Origin: Nautilus pompilius
Taxonomy: Eukaryota > Mollusca > Cephalopoda > Nautilida > Nautilidae
Direction of reading: 5' to 3'
NCBI GenBank assembly: GCA_018389105.1
Contig: JACATO010000132.1
Location: forward strand, 3,484,501 to 3,548,500
Length of the DNA stretch: 64,000 nucleotides
Shown here: piece after piece, positions 48,582-61,636 of the stretch
Position numbering within the stretch: position 1 is the stretch's first letter
How the letters are laid out: the number at the start of each line of letters is the position of its first letter
The notes under the pieces: model-generated
The model's database searches: none
Told to the model about the DNA's origin: nothing
The model's input: only the letters and a program-made list of their open reading frames with translations
Translations under genes and position numbers: made by a program

Positions 48582-51500
48582 TTCCAGGGGTCATTATCAT
48601 GCTAAATGAAATCCACAATTTATTTTCTGGCTTGGAGTTTGACCGTCTCTCTTTTCTTTTTAAAGATGCTTAAAGATCTAATATAAAAAAACCACTAGCA
48701 AAGGAAATATCTTATAACTAAAGGGAAAGAGTTGTCCGTCTGCTGTGACATGGCGAACTCTTGCGTCTCTATTTGACAATTTCAATGTCAAATGTAACAG
48801 CGGAACGAAAACGTTTCGGACAGTGCGACAAACTAAAACATCTTTCTTATCTACAATGATACAAGGGCGAACAGACTACGTGAGGTCTCTTCATGTCCAC
48901 AAAAACGTGGCCGACACTCTGACCCTTCTTGTACATAGGTTGATGCTATAAAAACTTATCTTTCCAAATGGCAGCGATGTACGAGACTTTTGCATTTACT
49001 TTATTTCGTTATATATTTTATCTTACCATTGAACCACCTGCTAGAATGAGATAGAATTACTGCTGAACAAAGGACAGCCCTTTTAACTGTAAATTATCTT
49101 TTAAAATGAAGCATCTGTTGTGCCAGATTAAACTTAGGGTGTTTAATTTACTAATCCTCGCCTGTAGATAATTTAAGTTTGGTTAATAAAGGTACATGTT
49201 TTGTGTAAGGATTTTGTAAAGTAGCATAAAATAATGTTCTGTTATTCTCAGTTTGTTTGGAGTTATAATCCTGATTAGATTTAATGTATATGATTTTCGT
49301 ATTTCAGTTTTTATGATTATGCTTTAATCAAGAAATGTTTGCCATATACAGCGATAATTAAGAGTAACGACTTATTACAAAGAAATTACATCGTATACCT
49401 ATTGCTGGTATAAGTGCTTGTGTTGTCGTTATTTCTAATTATTAATTTGCTACAAGAATAAAATACCTGTGTAGTGCAAGCGGAATTCTATTAGAATCTG
49501 TTTATTCTACGTGTTGACTGTACTTGCTGGTGCGGTGCATTTCGCAGATCTCTACTCGTGTAAAACAAATCAAGGCTTAGTTTGGCAAAGGTTTTATTTT
49601 CTAAACTGGTAATTTGGCTCCATCCATCTTACCTGAGTGCTCTTGCCCGGCACAGTCCGTTCTTTTGTAACATCTTCAAAACAATAGAGTTTTGCCCGCT
49701 AACCTGACCGAGTGTCTATTCTCACCACTCAGTGGCCTTTTCCTTGTGGTAGAGATCTCCGCTCTTTAACCTTTCCGGGTCTTCAGCACCAACCATTCTA
49801 AGGTGGCATTAGTCGCCAAGAAGAGCCGTCGGTCGGCTCACGGGAAGCAGCTGGAAGCCGTACGGCGGTACCGTCGTTCCATTCATCTTCGTTCCGTGAA
49901 GGTCTATTATGATTCCCTTTTCACCCCTGACTTGGACTAAAATGGCGTCGGTCGTTCGATTCATTTTTACCATGACAGGGGGTTTATGATGTAGTTAAAT
50001 ACTATTTGCATTCAAGAAAACTTCCTTTTAAAAGAAAATTATTTAATATTTTAATGCACGCTTAAACTAGACAAATGACAAGTTTGTTGTATATTTTACA
50101 ACTTCAGATATAGGTTCAATAACGGTGCATTTATCGTTTTACGAGTTTGATAACATCTAAAGACGGCTGTGACGTAAAACCTATATATAGACTGCACGTG
50201 TTGACAAGTGACGTAAGAACAAGGAAAGTTAATTCCTGTTGCTGTTTCCTTTGAACGTTTCGCACTTTCCCATTGTCCATGTCACGTGTGAAGGCAGAAT
50301 GCGGCTAAACTGTGAACCTACTAATGCACATTAGCAATACATTTTATTGGAAAGCGAATTAACTGTTATTAATCTAAATTTCTTGTTTGGTTATATATGC
50401 GATCGTGAAACCCGTGAATGTTATTTTAACCATTTGGCTGTTTTCCCACGTCTCTCGTGAAAGCCAGAATGTAAATACAGCAAACTTTGGTTTTCTGAGT
50501 GGAAAGACAATGGCCTGCGAGAGGTAGTTTAGAAATACAGAAATGTTTTTATAATTTCACGTATTCTTAAAAAATATATTATTCATTCTGCATTTAGTGA
50601 CGCCAGACAGCCCGGCATCTGTACGTAATAAAGACTGTTTTTTTAAAAATCATTTGTCTTCTCAATGAGGTTAGCGATAATGCATATTTATTTTCGTCAA
50701 TTACGAATAATCAACCATCAACAACAACAGAATTCTGCCATAAACCGAATTATACTGAAGATTGCATAACGGTAAAATAAATGTCCAGTGGTTCCTCAGA
50801 CATTGCTTACAAAAACAAGTTCTTCCGGCCAAAACATAGTTTACTACTCTTCATGCAAAAGATTTGATTAATCTTCGTGGTCAACGGGGCTTCGCTTTTA
50901 ATCTACTAAACCGCAACTTCCACTCAATTACACCCGCTAATCTCTCTCTCTCTCTCTCTCTCGCTTTCTCTCATTATCTTTGCCAACATTTTGTTTGCAA
51001 GTCCTCTTTAACTTATTTTAAAACGCCATCTTTAATGCTGTTTTGATAGATCTCTTCTTTGATATTGTACAGTTTCTTCTCGAAAGCATCGTTTCACAGC
51101 ATTTATCAGTTAATTAAGCGTGCTACCATTATAGATGGGTACACCTTGAGATTTAATAATCAATTGTTTTCTCTAAATATGTTATTGTTATTAATATTTG
51201 CTAACCCTGCACACCCGCCCAGGTTTTATCGAGCACCTGCTACATTAGTGAGATCTGTCCACTAATCGTAGGAAAAAAAAGCAAGTTAAAACCCGCTGTC
51301 TTACAAATACTTCCACTCGCCAATAGATATTCAAGGTTCATGCAGTTAAATATCATTTATTACAGTCACCCATTCCTACCAGCTGTAAAACTGGTTATTT
51401 CGATTTGATTATAATTCAGACAGATCGTCTGCGTTAGTATTGATTAAGGCGTGAACTGAAAAATCAGATTTCTTTTGGAGGATGCAGCTTTTTGGGATGA

Positions 51501-52400
51501 TGGTCCAACTGAACCAACAAATAATCTTGATGCTGGTTGACCGAACGAGCTCTCTTTACCCTGTTCCTCTCTTTCTCTTCAGCATTTCTAAAATTCACAT
51601 CTGGATATTTCATGATAAACTATAAAAATGTCTTTAAAATATGATAAGCAAAGTTCCTGGCTCGAGAATACTTAATCACATATCGACGCTGATTAATTAC
51701 AGGAACGATTCCAGACCACCCCCACCAAAATGACTGTCATTCATTTAATAATTATGGAAAAGTTTGCGCCCTGGTTTGGTTTCATGTTTTCAGATTATAA
51801 ACGCTAGCTGTAAGATCCTCTAGATGCACATCTGTAGCGCGGTAAACAGCGCCCATCTTTAATGTTTATGTTTCAGTCGCTTCAGCAAAGAGGCATCCGT
51901 TCCACTCTGCTCTCCAGTATTAAAGATAGGAAACCTCGAGCTTCTACGCCACCTCTTCATACTCGAACTAGTTTACAATAAAGTGTAGAACTCGATGTCC
52001 GTCAGCTTCTAGAACAATGTACCCTAAAACCAGCCGGACTTGGCGCCATTACTAACCTTTCTCCATATAAAGTCAGCTAAGTTCCTAACAACGAATCTGC
52101 ACTGCAATCTCGATTTAGATTTATAGATATCCAATAGGTTATTTATGAAATTAGGTACTTTATACAACAACAGTGTAGACAGGTTTTATTTGACGGAATG
52201 TTAGGGGCCCGGCCAAAACGTCAGACTGCTGCACGTGCGCGGCTATAACTGCTAAACTGAAACCTGCCTTTTATTGTAAAATTTATAAGATCCGTTTGCG
52301 TCAAACTCCACCCACGTCTTTCAAAGTTCAACTTACACTATAAAAAACATATTTACTCTCTTATTTCATCTCTCCCTCATATCCAGCTGCCAGCTGTTTA
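48582..52400. other. Increasingly AT-rich stretch, no gene recognised
   Basis: No gene. (CT)n at 50940-50962. AT content rises from about 49 kb. The left boundary of the Polinton-like element should lie here or near 52.4 kb, but I could not find an inverted terminal repeat. Confidence 0.45.
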
Positions 52401-53549
52401 AAGAAAAGAAAGTATCGAATAAATTTTTGCATAACTAAATAAAATGTTGACTTCAGTTTTTGAAAGACATTTATCAAAGGATATTGCAAACAAAATTATC
52501 TCCCTTGCTGATTAGTTTGATAGAGTAACACCTAAGCATGGCAAAGAATTTAATGAAACAATTAACACCGTATTTGGACTTGAAGACAATTTATGAGATT
52601 TCTAGAATTTTTAGAAGAAAATGAATTTACAAAAAAAACTCTTATCTTTTATTTTTTTTTAGATTATCTCGAACAGTTTCAAAGGCTTAGAGTATTTAAA
52701 AAATACATACCAAAGAAATCTTTAAAAATGTATTTGAATAATTTAAGCTACAAATTTAAACTTTATTTTTGAATTTCTATTTTAAGAATCTTGAAAAAAT
52801 TGACAATAAAAACTCGCTAAAAGTTCTCAGAATGTAGTTAACAATGGAAAGTTTCCAGGCGTAGAATTCTGCTTTAGTAAATTGAGGCAACATTTTGTTA
52901 CCTGTTCATAAGCAATCACATTCAGTTCTTGGCTTTATGACAAGAAAGAAATATTTTAAAAAGAAAATCTGGTGTTAATTTGAAAAAAAATAACTAAGTT
53001 TGATAAGAAAAGTTGAATACTAGGCCGTTATGCCACTTTTTTTTGCTCTTAATGCTTTTGATTTAGAAATCACAATTTCAGAATCTAAATTAAGAAGTTT
53101 TAGAAACTTTTTAGAACATTAGAAATAGAAAAAAGATCATTTAGAACTAAGAAAGGACTATAATTGTATATTTAAATTTATATGACATGCATGATTTAAA
53201 GACAGTGAAATTAATGCGAGAAACGTTAATAAACACACTAGTAAAAGTATATATACTTACTAATTTAATTTTAAAAAATCACTTTAATAGCTTAGCTGAT
53301 AATGTAGAAAGTAGTATATCCAAATCAAAAAAGGGGATATACAAAATGAATATCAAGATTTTTGTATACATAGATAAATAACATTCACTTAAAGCATCAT
53401 CATAAATAAAGCTACCAAGGTTTTTGTAAAAAGGAAAATTCTGTACCAAACATTCAAAATAAAGATAAAACTATTTTCGTTGGTAACTCACTACATTCAG
53501 TTAATAACAAAATCTCCATATATGATGACGAAATATAAAAATTATGAAT

Positions 53550-55750
53550 TTGAATTAAAGATGGAAGGCGTGACTTTCTCTTTGTAATTTATGCAGAGTT
53601 TTACAGTGTTTTCTAAAGTAGAGAGACATACTAAAAGCAAAAAATATTATAATAGATATATTCCATAATCTTTTTGTTATCTTGCATCTGATTGTGCAAA
53701 ATTTTTCCTGTCCACCTTTAATAATAAAAATAAATAAGTAATAGATACCATAGCTTAAAATCCTCTCTCAATTTTTTTTAAAAAAATGGAAGTTTCAGAA
53801 TATTTATCTAATCCTCAAAAGTCCTGAAGATATGATTTATACCAGAGGTAAGGAATATTTTCCTTAATGAGTGCCAAATAAAACTTTTGAATATCTTTGA
53901 TAATCCAAGCATTTATAAAATAAAATAGCTTTTGAATTTTGTTAAATCTTTGAATCTTTTATTGTCGTAGATTTTAAAAAATGATAAATCGCTGTCACTT
54001 AACTGACAAATCCAGAGACTCCACGCACGATGAGTGTAATTTAGATTTTATACACCTCTATCACACACTCATTATACTTCATAATCAATCAAACACAATG
54101 CGCACTTCTTCGTTAAAAATTTGGCTAAAGAAGACCGTCTCTACTATATCACAAACATCAGAAGAGTGTTTTGTTTTTATTTATTTAAAAAAAAATTGTT
54201 GATGGAGAGATGAGATGATAAAATAATAACTAAGTGTCTCAAAGCTACATTTTTAGGTTTTTTTTCAGATTTGTGGGAACAAGTTTAGATGAGTTACTGG
54301 CAAATCTAAAACCAAAAAAATGCATTTTCATAATTTTTCACTGACAGTTTCAGTAACTATTCTGTACTATTAAAATATTAACAAAAATAATTGTATAATA
54401 AATTATTAAAAGTATATCGTAATCATAACTTTAGTATTATAAAGAAGCATGTCAGAACTAAACATCTAAACATTAGGAGACTATAATGGTATGGTATTTA
54501 CCTTAAATCTGTAAGGGTTATGAATTAGATCTGTGTCAGTTCTTCACAGCCCCTTCTCTATCCTGGGACGCTTGTCTGAAGATGACTCAAATAGAACGTG
54601 GCACAAGAGGTGGAATCTCTGTGGCGCCACACAGGGGTTGTTACATGTAGCATGCCTATGTAAATATATCTAAAAGTTGATATAAAAGGAGTATCTAACA
54701 TAGATTGTGATTGGTGGGGAAAATGTATAAGATTTTTACTCCCCAGATATGTTTTATAATTAGATGATCAAGAGTGCTAAGTTAAAAATATAAATTATTA
54801 CCTAACTAAATAAAAACTTTTACATTATCTACTTAGATGAAAACGATTTTTGCCGTTCAGTTGTCATCCACTCCAAACGAAAGGATTTAGGTAGGTTTAT
54901 AGCATTAAAAATATTACTACAAAGTTAAAACGGGATACATTAATGGGTGAGATGTACCGAGGAGTCTTAAAACTCCCAAAGAATTACACAGCCACCATGG
55001 AGACTGTCCACCAGCTGTAGCAAACCTTATTCTAACCACCCTAACAAGATGATAGAAAATAAACTTGGATGTAAACACACCTTTAAAAATTGTTCTTATT
55101 GCTAAGCATTTAGCTTTGCTAAAAACCTATACTATTTTAAATATACATTTAAGAGCTAAGTTTACGAATGATTATTAAAAAAGACCTTGATCAGTTAGTG
55201 AAAATTTGGATTTATGAACATTTGTAAGAATTTTCACAAACCCAGAGCAGCTTCAGAATGCACATCTTAATAAAATTATCCAATACTACTACACTACAGA
55301 TATCATTAACGAAAAACTAGGTATCCTACACATGAGAAATAAAATTATAAACTTTAACAAATCTCTTTACTTAAGAATGTGAATTTTAGATTATTCAAAT
55401 AATTATTATGCATGATTTTCACTTTAATGTTACGATATTAAAATACAAAAATAAGTTAACACTATCCTTTTCTGATACAGACTCTTAATGCTACTACATA
55501 AAAACAGAAGATATATACGAAGATATGAAAGAACATATAGATTTGTTGGACACTTCTGTTTACTCAATAAACTACTCCTCTAAAATAAAGAGACAATTAA
55601 AAATTGTTGGTAAAACCAAAGACGAGTGTGCAGGAAATATAGAAAATCAATTTTTTGGATTTAGATTAAAATATATGCATTAGATCTTGAATCTAAAAGG
55701 GTTTGTAAAGAAACTTTAAAATCTGTAGGTAAGCAAGATAAGATTTTAAT
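53550..55750 (+). pseudogene. Protein-primed DNA polymerase B relic
   Basis: This enzyme class copies the linear element DNA from a protein primer. Visible pieces in order: FVIYAEFYSVF and, in the next frame, SKVERHTKSK (53590-53650), matching the start of the exonuclease domain, with altered catalytic positions. Next is RCHLTDKSRD followed by HDECNLDF and ILHNQSN (53990-54100), a characteristic zinc-linked segment of Polinton polymerases. FFTAPSLSWDACLKM with GTRGGIS (54540-54630) lies in the palm region, with sequence missing between. Then come EKLGILHMRNKI and FNKSLYLRM (55310-55376), and finally SDTDS (55471-55485), the metal-binding palm motif, followed by a stop and then EHIDLLDTS, KTKDECAG and FFGFRLKYM. 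Numerous stops and frameshifts; beyond repair as a gene. Confidence 0.78.
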
Positions 55751-55909
55751 ACCAAATAAACTAAAAAATCTCATCCAATTATAAATACAAATGAGTAGTT
55801 AGCTTTACCTGCTTCACGTACATCTTTAAGTCTAGAAGGGGGTAGCTTTAGCACTTAAAAAATTAATACCGGGAGAAAGGTCGATAAAACTGTTGAATTA
55901 ACGTACTGA

Positions 55910-56400
55910 CAGCAGTCCTTCTAGAATAGAAGTAGATGCAAACTCTGCAAATTATTTAAATTCTAAAATTGATCAATCTGCAATTTCTACACAACATTTA
56001 GAATCAAAGGAATATCCAATTAGATTATCTACAACAGAAGTAATTCCTAATAAGCTTAATATTGAGGATGACTATAAAACCGACACCACTCCTGGTTTAT
56101 GGGAAACTTTTACTAACTTAAAACTAGACAAAAATGTTCTTATTGAAGATATTCGAAACTATGTTACAGTTTTAATACACAGTTCAGTTATTTATTACGC
56201 TAACGATACTTCACAAAATTACATTTAAGTAAAAATTATAACTGGAATAAATATATTTCTTTATAGTTAAGACGAAAAAGAGATAATTAAAAGTTCGACG
56301 AAAGATTAATTAGACTATAACAGCTTAAGCTATTTAGTAAAGATGCTGTATTTTTACTCTCAGATCCAAATCAGTTAATTTAAAATTTAGTTAATTTTTA
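55910..56400 (+). pseudogene. Polinton-associated gene with TPGLW motif
   Basis: Downstream of the polymerase. Reads SRIEVDANSANYL, KEYPIRLSTTEVIPNKL and TTPGLWETF, then IEDIRNYVTVLIHSS before a stop at about 56226. A short TPGLW box followed by a helix with spaced Tyr is a hallmark I associate with an uncharacterised gene that accompanies Polinton-like polymerases in animal genomes (family memory, function unknown). The frame is open for about 100 codons, one of the best preserved parts of the element. Confidence 0.5.
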
Positions 56401-56439
56401 ACATCTAAACAACTGAAATATGTTTAACTAAATAAAATG

Positions 56440-57270
56440 CAACTGTTGGTCAACTGTTTCAATAAATTTAATGGATAAAACAAATTTTAAAAATTATCAT
56501 AAATGGTTAAAGAACAATTATATAAAATATTTAAAAAAAAACACCTAGCAAGTAGCAATAAATCTGAAACCTAAAGATTCTTATAGTTTTGTTTTAGTAT
56601 CAAAAAATTACAAAAAAGATATTTTATCTGACACTAAATTTAGATTCCACAAAAAAATAAGAACTTGCTCAGGTTAAACTTGAAATTTATTAACTTTTAA
56701 AATGCTAATAATACAATTAATATTTTAAAATATAGTGCTGCTAATGCAACAACTTTGACTACAATAACTTTACTCACGGATTCTTATGAACTCACAAAAA
56801 TTAACAGCAAAATTCAAAAACAGTTGGAAAAAAGCCATCATTGAGATTCAAACAATGTAGAATATTATATTATCATTAAAGCTAATAATGCTACTATAAA
56901 ACCTATTATTTTTTCAGTCTAACTATAAAGTAGATTTTACTGTAGGGAATAGTTAAAGAACTTTATTACGATTTAACTCTAAGAATTTATCTTCTGGCCA
57001 TGATAAAAATAATAATATAGTTGCTATATTATCAATTATATTTTTGTGCATTGTGCTTTAATAAACATGATAATGTATTAGTGAACATAATTTTTTCAAA
57101 TGTTTTGCCCGATTGTAAAATAAATAGAAAAAACAAAAAAAATATGGTTTAATTAGTAGTTTCTAAAAATTTTATTTGGAGCAGCTAACTTTGGATTACG
57201 AATCAAGATAGTGTAGATTTCCGACATTTGAGACAAGTTTGGATTTGTATAAAGAAATTTTGGTTTTTAA
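56440..57270 (+). pseudogene. Polinton-associated gene, probable virion component
   Basis: Broken pieces read KPKDSYSFVLVSKNY (56570-56620), ILKYSAANATTLTTITL, then SYELTKINSKIQKQLEK (56785-56835), FNSKNLSSGHD (56970-57005) and, after frame changes, ITNQDSVDF (57195-57225). These occur in this order in an uncharacterised protein repeatedly found next to Polinton-like polymerases in invertebrates; a structural role is my inference. At least four frame changes and many stops. Confidence 0.45.
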
Positions 57271-57689
57271 AAGAGAAATTTTGAAGAAAAAAATTTTTAG
57301 ATGTTATAGATAAAAGATTGAATGTTATTTAAAATATATATATACAAAAGCTAGATATTTTAAAAATAATCCATAAGCCATAAAAACTATCGATAGCTTA
57401 TGACTTTTAAAAGTAGACTTAAAACAATAAATAATAATTCTAGTAATTCTAACATTACAAATCATATTAATTGAAAAAAATTAAACGTCTTATTTAAAAA
57501 ATGTTAGTGAAATTACATATATTTTAGGGTGGTAAAGAAATTATTGAGATTTTACTTTATCCAGGTAAAGCAACAAGTATGAAAATATTGATAACCTACA
57601 TAGATAATTTTATTAAGTTACAAGAATAAAACAAAGCAAAACTAATCTTGGTATAAAGACACAAGTGAAGTAGCTGCAGATGATAATAT

Positions 57690-58330
57690 AAAATTTTAAA
57701 AAAGACAAGAAAATTAAATTTCAAAGGCGGTTTTAGCTTTTATATGGCCCTAAGCCATATTTTGGAGTTTCTGAAGATTATAAAAAAAAAATAGTGGATG
57801 GCATGAAGAATAAAATTATTTTAACGAGGAAATGAGATAATGATGCAAATTTTAGAGCAAATTATTCATGGTGTGAAAAATTAATTTTTTGAAGATATAT
57901 ATGTGCGTTTAATGAACGTAAATTAAATATATTAAGGTACTTGAAAGCAAAGTAACATATAATATTGATTATCCTAATAGACAATGTGAATCAATATCAG
58001 TTCCACAAACTACTCATTTTGATCGGATGTATTTGATATAAATCTATATTTTAAAAGAAATTATTTTATTTTAAGATTTATTTTAAATTGTAAAAATTAA
58101 AAAAAAACAACAAGTTTTATATAACATATTATGTTTCCGGTAATCAAGTTGCGCCTAATGAGTTTAAAGAACTTTAATCTAAAAAATAGCCAGCTGATGC
58201 AGAGCTTAAAGTTGCTTTTAACCCTGAAAATACTCCGGCTTTTATAGTTGTTTATGCTGATAGACGTACAGATGTACAATCAGTTGGTAATAAACTGATT
58301 GCTGCATTAAAACATTTCTAAATTAAATTT
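57690..58330 (+). pseudogene. Polinton-associated gene with FGVSEDYKK motif
   Basis: SFYMALS in one frame runs into PYFGVSEDYKKKIVDGMKN in the next (57730-57810), then LTRK. Further on, ADAELKVAFNPENTPA and VVYADRRTDVQSVGNKL (58195-58295) form an open stretch that I cannot place and that may belong to a different small gene. The first segment belongs to another recurrent Polinton-linked protein of unknown function. Broken by frameshifts. Confidence 0.42.
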
Positions 58331-59090
58331 CTTGCTGAATCTTTAGGTAAACATCAAAAACAAAAATTGAGAAGAGAACTTGAAGGAATTACTTTAACAT
58401 TGAATAACGAGCAATTAAATGGTGATTTTTACCATCCTTATAAAAATTAGACAAAAAAACAATAGTTGGAAAAAGTAAAGATTTTGTTTTAAAATTTTTC
58501 GTGACCAAATTGTCAGGAATTATGAAGACGTTTTACCCGTTTTTATTATCGATGTTTTAGTGAGTTTACTTCCTAAACTATTTTCTGTTTGTGGTTTTAC
58601 TCTAACTGATTATTTACCAGAATTTGTAGGGTGAGATATGGCAAAAAGTTATATAGATTTAATGAAATCTTTTACTATGAAGGTATACAAAACATTGCTA
58701 AAGGTCAAAAGTTGGTGGATTTCTTGAAGTTATTTTACCAATTCTACTAAATATATATCGAAAAAAAAAAACTATTTTGCCATCTTTAGGTGGAATAGCA
58801 ACAAATTTTCTTGGAGGATTAGCTGTCGGGGCGGATAAAAGGCTGTGAGTAAAGGTTTATAATATCCAGAAAAGGGTAGAGATCGTACACGTGATATTGC
58901 AGATGTAAAATAAAGAAAACAATAAAAATTAGATATTTACTTAATGGTACTTATAAATGTAGAATATTAGATTTGTTAGTAAAGGTTTAATACTTGGTGC
59001 CATTCTTTAATTATTAAATGAAAATACCTTTAATAAATTTTAAAAAAAAACTTTGATACAGACAAATATGTCAAAAATTAAAACAATTTA
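58331..59090 (+). other. Decayed part of the Polinton-like element, small-gene remnants
   Basis: Fragments only. LRRELEGITLTLNNEQL near 58365-58415, IIDVLVSLLPKLF near 58550, and a glycine-rich hydrophobic piece LPSLGGIATNFLGGLAVGA near 58780-58840, which could be a membrane-active or core-type small protein. None is assignable. Confidence 0.35.
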
Positions 59091-59099
59091 AAGGAGTTT

Positions 59100-59450
59100 T
59101 TATGTGAAATACTCTTCCTAGTAAACCAGATAAAATAGAATGCAGTATTTTAGATTTAGATTCAGTTGAAAATTACGGTATAAACTGGACTTAGTGTAAA
59201 GTTAATAATATTTACTATTTTAATCCTTTTGGTTTGCTGCCTCCAATTGATTTAAAAAAAATATATTGATAAACTTGGTTTATTAAGCATTTTCGCTCAT
59301 AAAAATATTTTTTATCACACATTTGAAATTTTAAGTAGAAATAGAATTTGTGAGGATTTATGTTAAAAATTTCTGACTGAATTCGCTAGAAGAATGAAAA
59401 ATCTAAAAAAATTACAAGTAGATCAGGTTTATCAAAGGGTTGTTTTAAGG
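59100..59450 (+). pseudogene. Adenovirus-type cysteine protease relic
   Basis: Proteases of this class mature virion proteins in adenoviruses and Polintons. Read directly: PSKPDKIECSILDLDSVE, then NYGINWT, then NNIYYFNPFGLLPPIDL (59105-59250), then frameshifted pieces ending RNRICEDLCLK (59335-59362). The order (substrate-side strand, G-x-x-W with the catalytic position, aromatic YYF-x-P-FG strand, C-x-x-x-C helix) matches the family. The expected catalytic His in the GxHW box is Asn here, and stops follow (TAG before CKV, TGA in the loop), so the enzyme is dead. Confidence 0.7.
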
Positions 59451-60050
59451 GGGTTTTAATTAATAAATTAAAAGTTATAGATAAAATTAATCCTACTCTA
59501 GATAATGTAGACTGTAGATGGTCGTAATGTAAATAGCAAATTTAGTGCTATTGTTCCTATTGGAATAAAGCTAAATCAGTTTTAGAAAAAAGTAATCAGG
59601 GTTATGAAGAGTTAGTAAAAACGTTTCAAATTTTTTTTAAATGAACTTAGTAAAATTGTTTGTTTACCTTTGTTATTTCAGTCTCGCTTTTATTTGGTTT
59701 TAAATTTATTTCTAAAGTTTCTCCACTGTTTGGTTTAATATCTTCTATAATAATTATATTATAAAGCAAATTCAATATACAAAAGAAAAATAAAGACTAT
59801 TAAAAATCGATTAAAATTAAATAAACTGACTAATAGTCTAAATTATATAATTCCATGTAATGGTTCTCAAAAGAACAAAATATATTTTAAAAATTGGTTG
59901 AACTTTGTAGTTAATCAGTGATTTTGCTTATGGCAAAGCTGCTATTAAATTTTAAGTATTAATTTTGTGTAAATGAGTTTGGTTTTAATTTTTAAAAAAA
60001 ATTAATTAGTATTTTCTAGTTTAGAAACATCAAATATCTTAAAAAGAGAT
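59451..60050 (+). other. Decayed part of the Polinton-like element
   Basis: Short open pieces: GVLINKLKVIDKINPTL (59450-59500) and VLEKSNQGYEELVKTF (59578-59625), then a hydrophobic stretch FTFVISVSLLFGFKF (59665-59710) that may be a membrane segment. Probably a protease-linked gene continuing from upstream; not assignable. Confidence 0.35.
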
Positions 60051-60599
60051 ATTTAAAGTTTAATGACTAGAAATTTAAATTTAGATAATCACAAAATTAT
60101 AATATTAATAAGCCAGTGAATTTTAATAGTGGAGCTAACAAAAAATATGTAGATAATTTAGTGCAACAGAAATATGTTTTGGATAAAATAGGATTCTAGC
60201 TGTAATGATGCTAATAATTTAAATGAGTTTAAAGCTTTTGATGAAAGTAGTAATCAGTTTTCGAATACTGGAGTCGTAGTTGATGTTTTACCATAATATT
60301 CTTTACATTCATATTATTATAATGGCAATAAATTAATAGATGGAAATATAAATAACGTTTCTTTTCTTAAAAAAATATATTTAAAGTTTGTATGAAAATA
60401 TTTACTCATTTTTAACTAAAATTGCTGGTGCAAAATTAAAATCTTTTAACGATAAAGAAGTATAATTACAGAATGAACATTTGAATTACTTGCGCAAGAT
60501 AGTTATACATTTTAGTGTGGTAGAATAAGGTGTGATGGTGCCACTGCTGGAAGGATTTAAGGTCCAGAAAAATAAAATTATAAATATTGAAAATTTAAC

Positions 60600-60685
<86 letters not shown>

Positions 60686-61450
60686 TACAAGTAATTTGGA
60701 TGATTCAAAATTTAATTGTGATATGAAAAAATACTCTAAAATCTTGTCGTTCAATTAAGATGCTACTAATAAATCGCATGTTGATAATGAAATAAACAGC
60801 GATCGTTCCACGAGTAATATGAATTATGGCCAAACAGCTAATTCATGTGATCTAACTAATAATCATGATGTAACAGCTAAAAAGTATGTTGATGATAGTT
60901 TAACAAATATTGATTTAAAAAAGACTCAGCAGGTGATATATATGTATAGACATTTTTAAAGATTACAATTTTATCTGCACCGACACCTGGACCAATAATT
61001 TTGCTAATCAACTAGCTCGAGATGGAGGATATACAAAACTTGTTGGTTCTGGTGGCACGACAGGCAATATAAATAAACAAAATATATATCCTAGGTTTAA
61101 AATCAACATAGAAATCATTACATTTGTGCAGCAACTGAAAATATGCTGACAGTTTAAAATTAAAATAGATTTAATGATGCCACTATTTCGAGAAGGAAGG
61201 TCATGTGTTGCTTCGGAGTCGGAAAATTTGATTAGCGGGTACAGGGTTATCTTCAAATAGCTTAGTGATTCATGGCACTGAATAAATACATTCCTCGTGT
61301 TAACTTAGATGAATATCCCTTTTAAATGATCACATATAGAGCAAGTTTTACATCTAGAAATATCAGTGATACTGCTTATTCATCAAAATATACAAATAAT
61401 TTTGGTAGTACTTCAGATGGAAATTAAACTAGGAAAAGTCATTTTTGCAT
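60050..61450 (+). pseudogene. Fibre-like gene remnant of the Polinton-like element
   Basis: Contains repeated KYVD-type units of the kind seen in fibre/tail-like proteins: NSGANKKYVDNLVQQKYVL (60130-60190), DATNKSHVDNEI (60755-60795) and HDVTAKKYVDDSLTNI (60860-60915), each preceded by Asn-rich linkers. An (AAT)n microsatellite at 60600-60683 interrupts it. Downstream are SESENLISG (61215-61240) and LSSNSLVIHGTE (61250-61285), possibly the C-terminal head. The part after that reads out of frame. Many stops. The function (virion attachment) is inferred from the motif class only. Confidence 0.5.
60600..60683. repeat. (AAT)n microsatellite
   Basis: Trinucleotide AAT repeat with one phase slip (TTAATAA at about 60649), inside the decayed fibre-like gene. 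Confidence 0.96.
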
Positions 61451-61636
61451 CACAGAGAAGATAAACAGAAGCGTTTAATTTAACATGAGTGCGTGGGTAT
61501 AGTAGAGGCTCACTCAATTATTACGACGCGATGTTTGAGACTAAGGGAAGGGTGGCCCAGGTGTACATCTATGAGGACTTCAGCGTCACCTATTTACATG
61601 GTTATTGATTCATTAGCATTTCATCTGCTATGATCG
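61451..61636. other. Junction between Polinton-like relic and satellite
   Basis: Less AT-rich than the relic. It contains CACTCAATTATTACGACGCG and AGGGTGGCCCAGGTG. No inverted repeat or target duplication is visible. Confidence 0.4.

Larger units (their letters stand above)
52400..61480 (+). mobile_element. Decayed Polinton/adintovirus-like element
   Basis: A 9-kb very AT-rich block in which fragments of at least five gene types of the Polinton (Maverick)/adintovirus world can be read, all on + and in a compact order. These are a family-B DNA polymerase (53.5-55.75), companion genes (55.9-58.9), an adenovirus-type cysteine protease (59.1-59.45) and a fibre-like gene (60.05-61.45). Every gene carries many stops and frameshifts, so this is an old endogenous copy. 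I did not find the retroviral-type integrase, the packaging ATPase or terminal inverted repeats. They may be lost, unrecognisable, or beyond the satellite on the right. No functional product is predicted. Confidence 0.72.
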
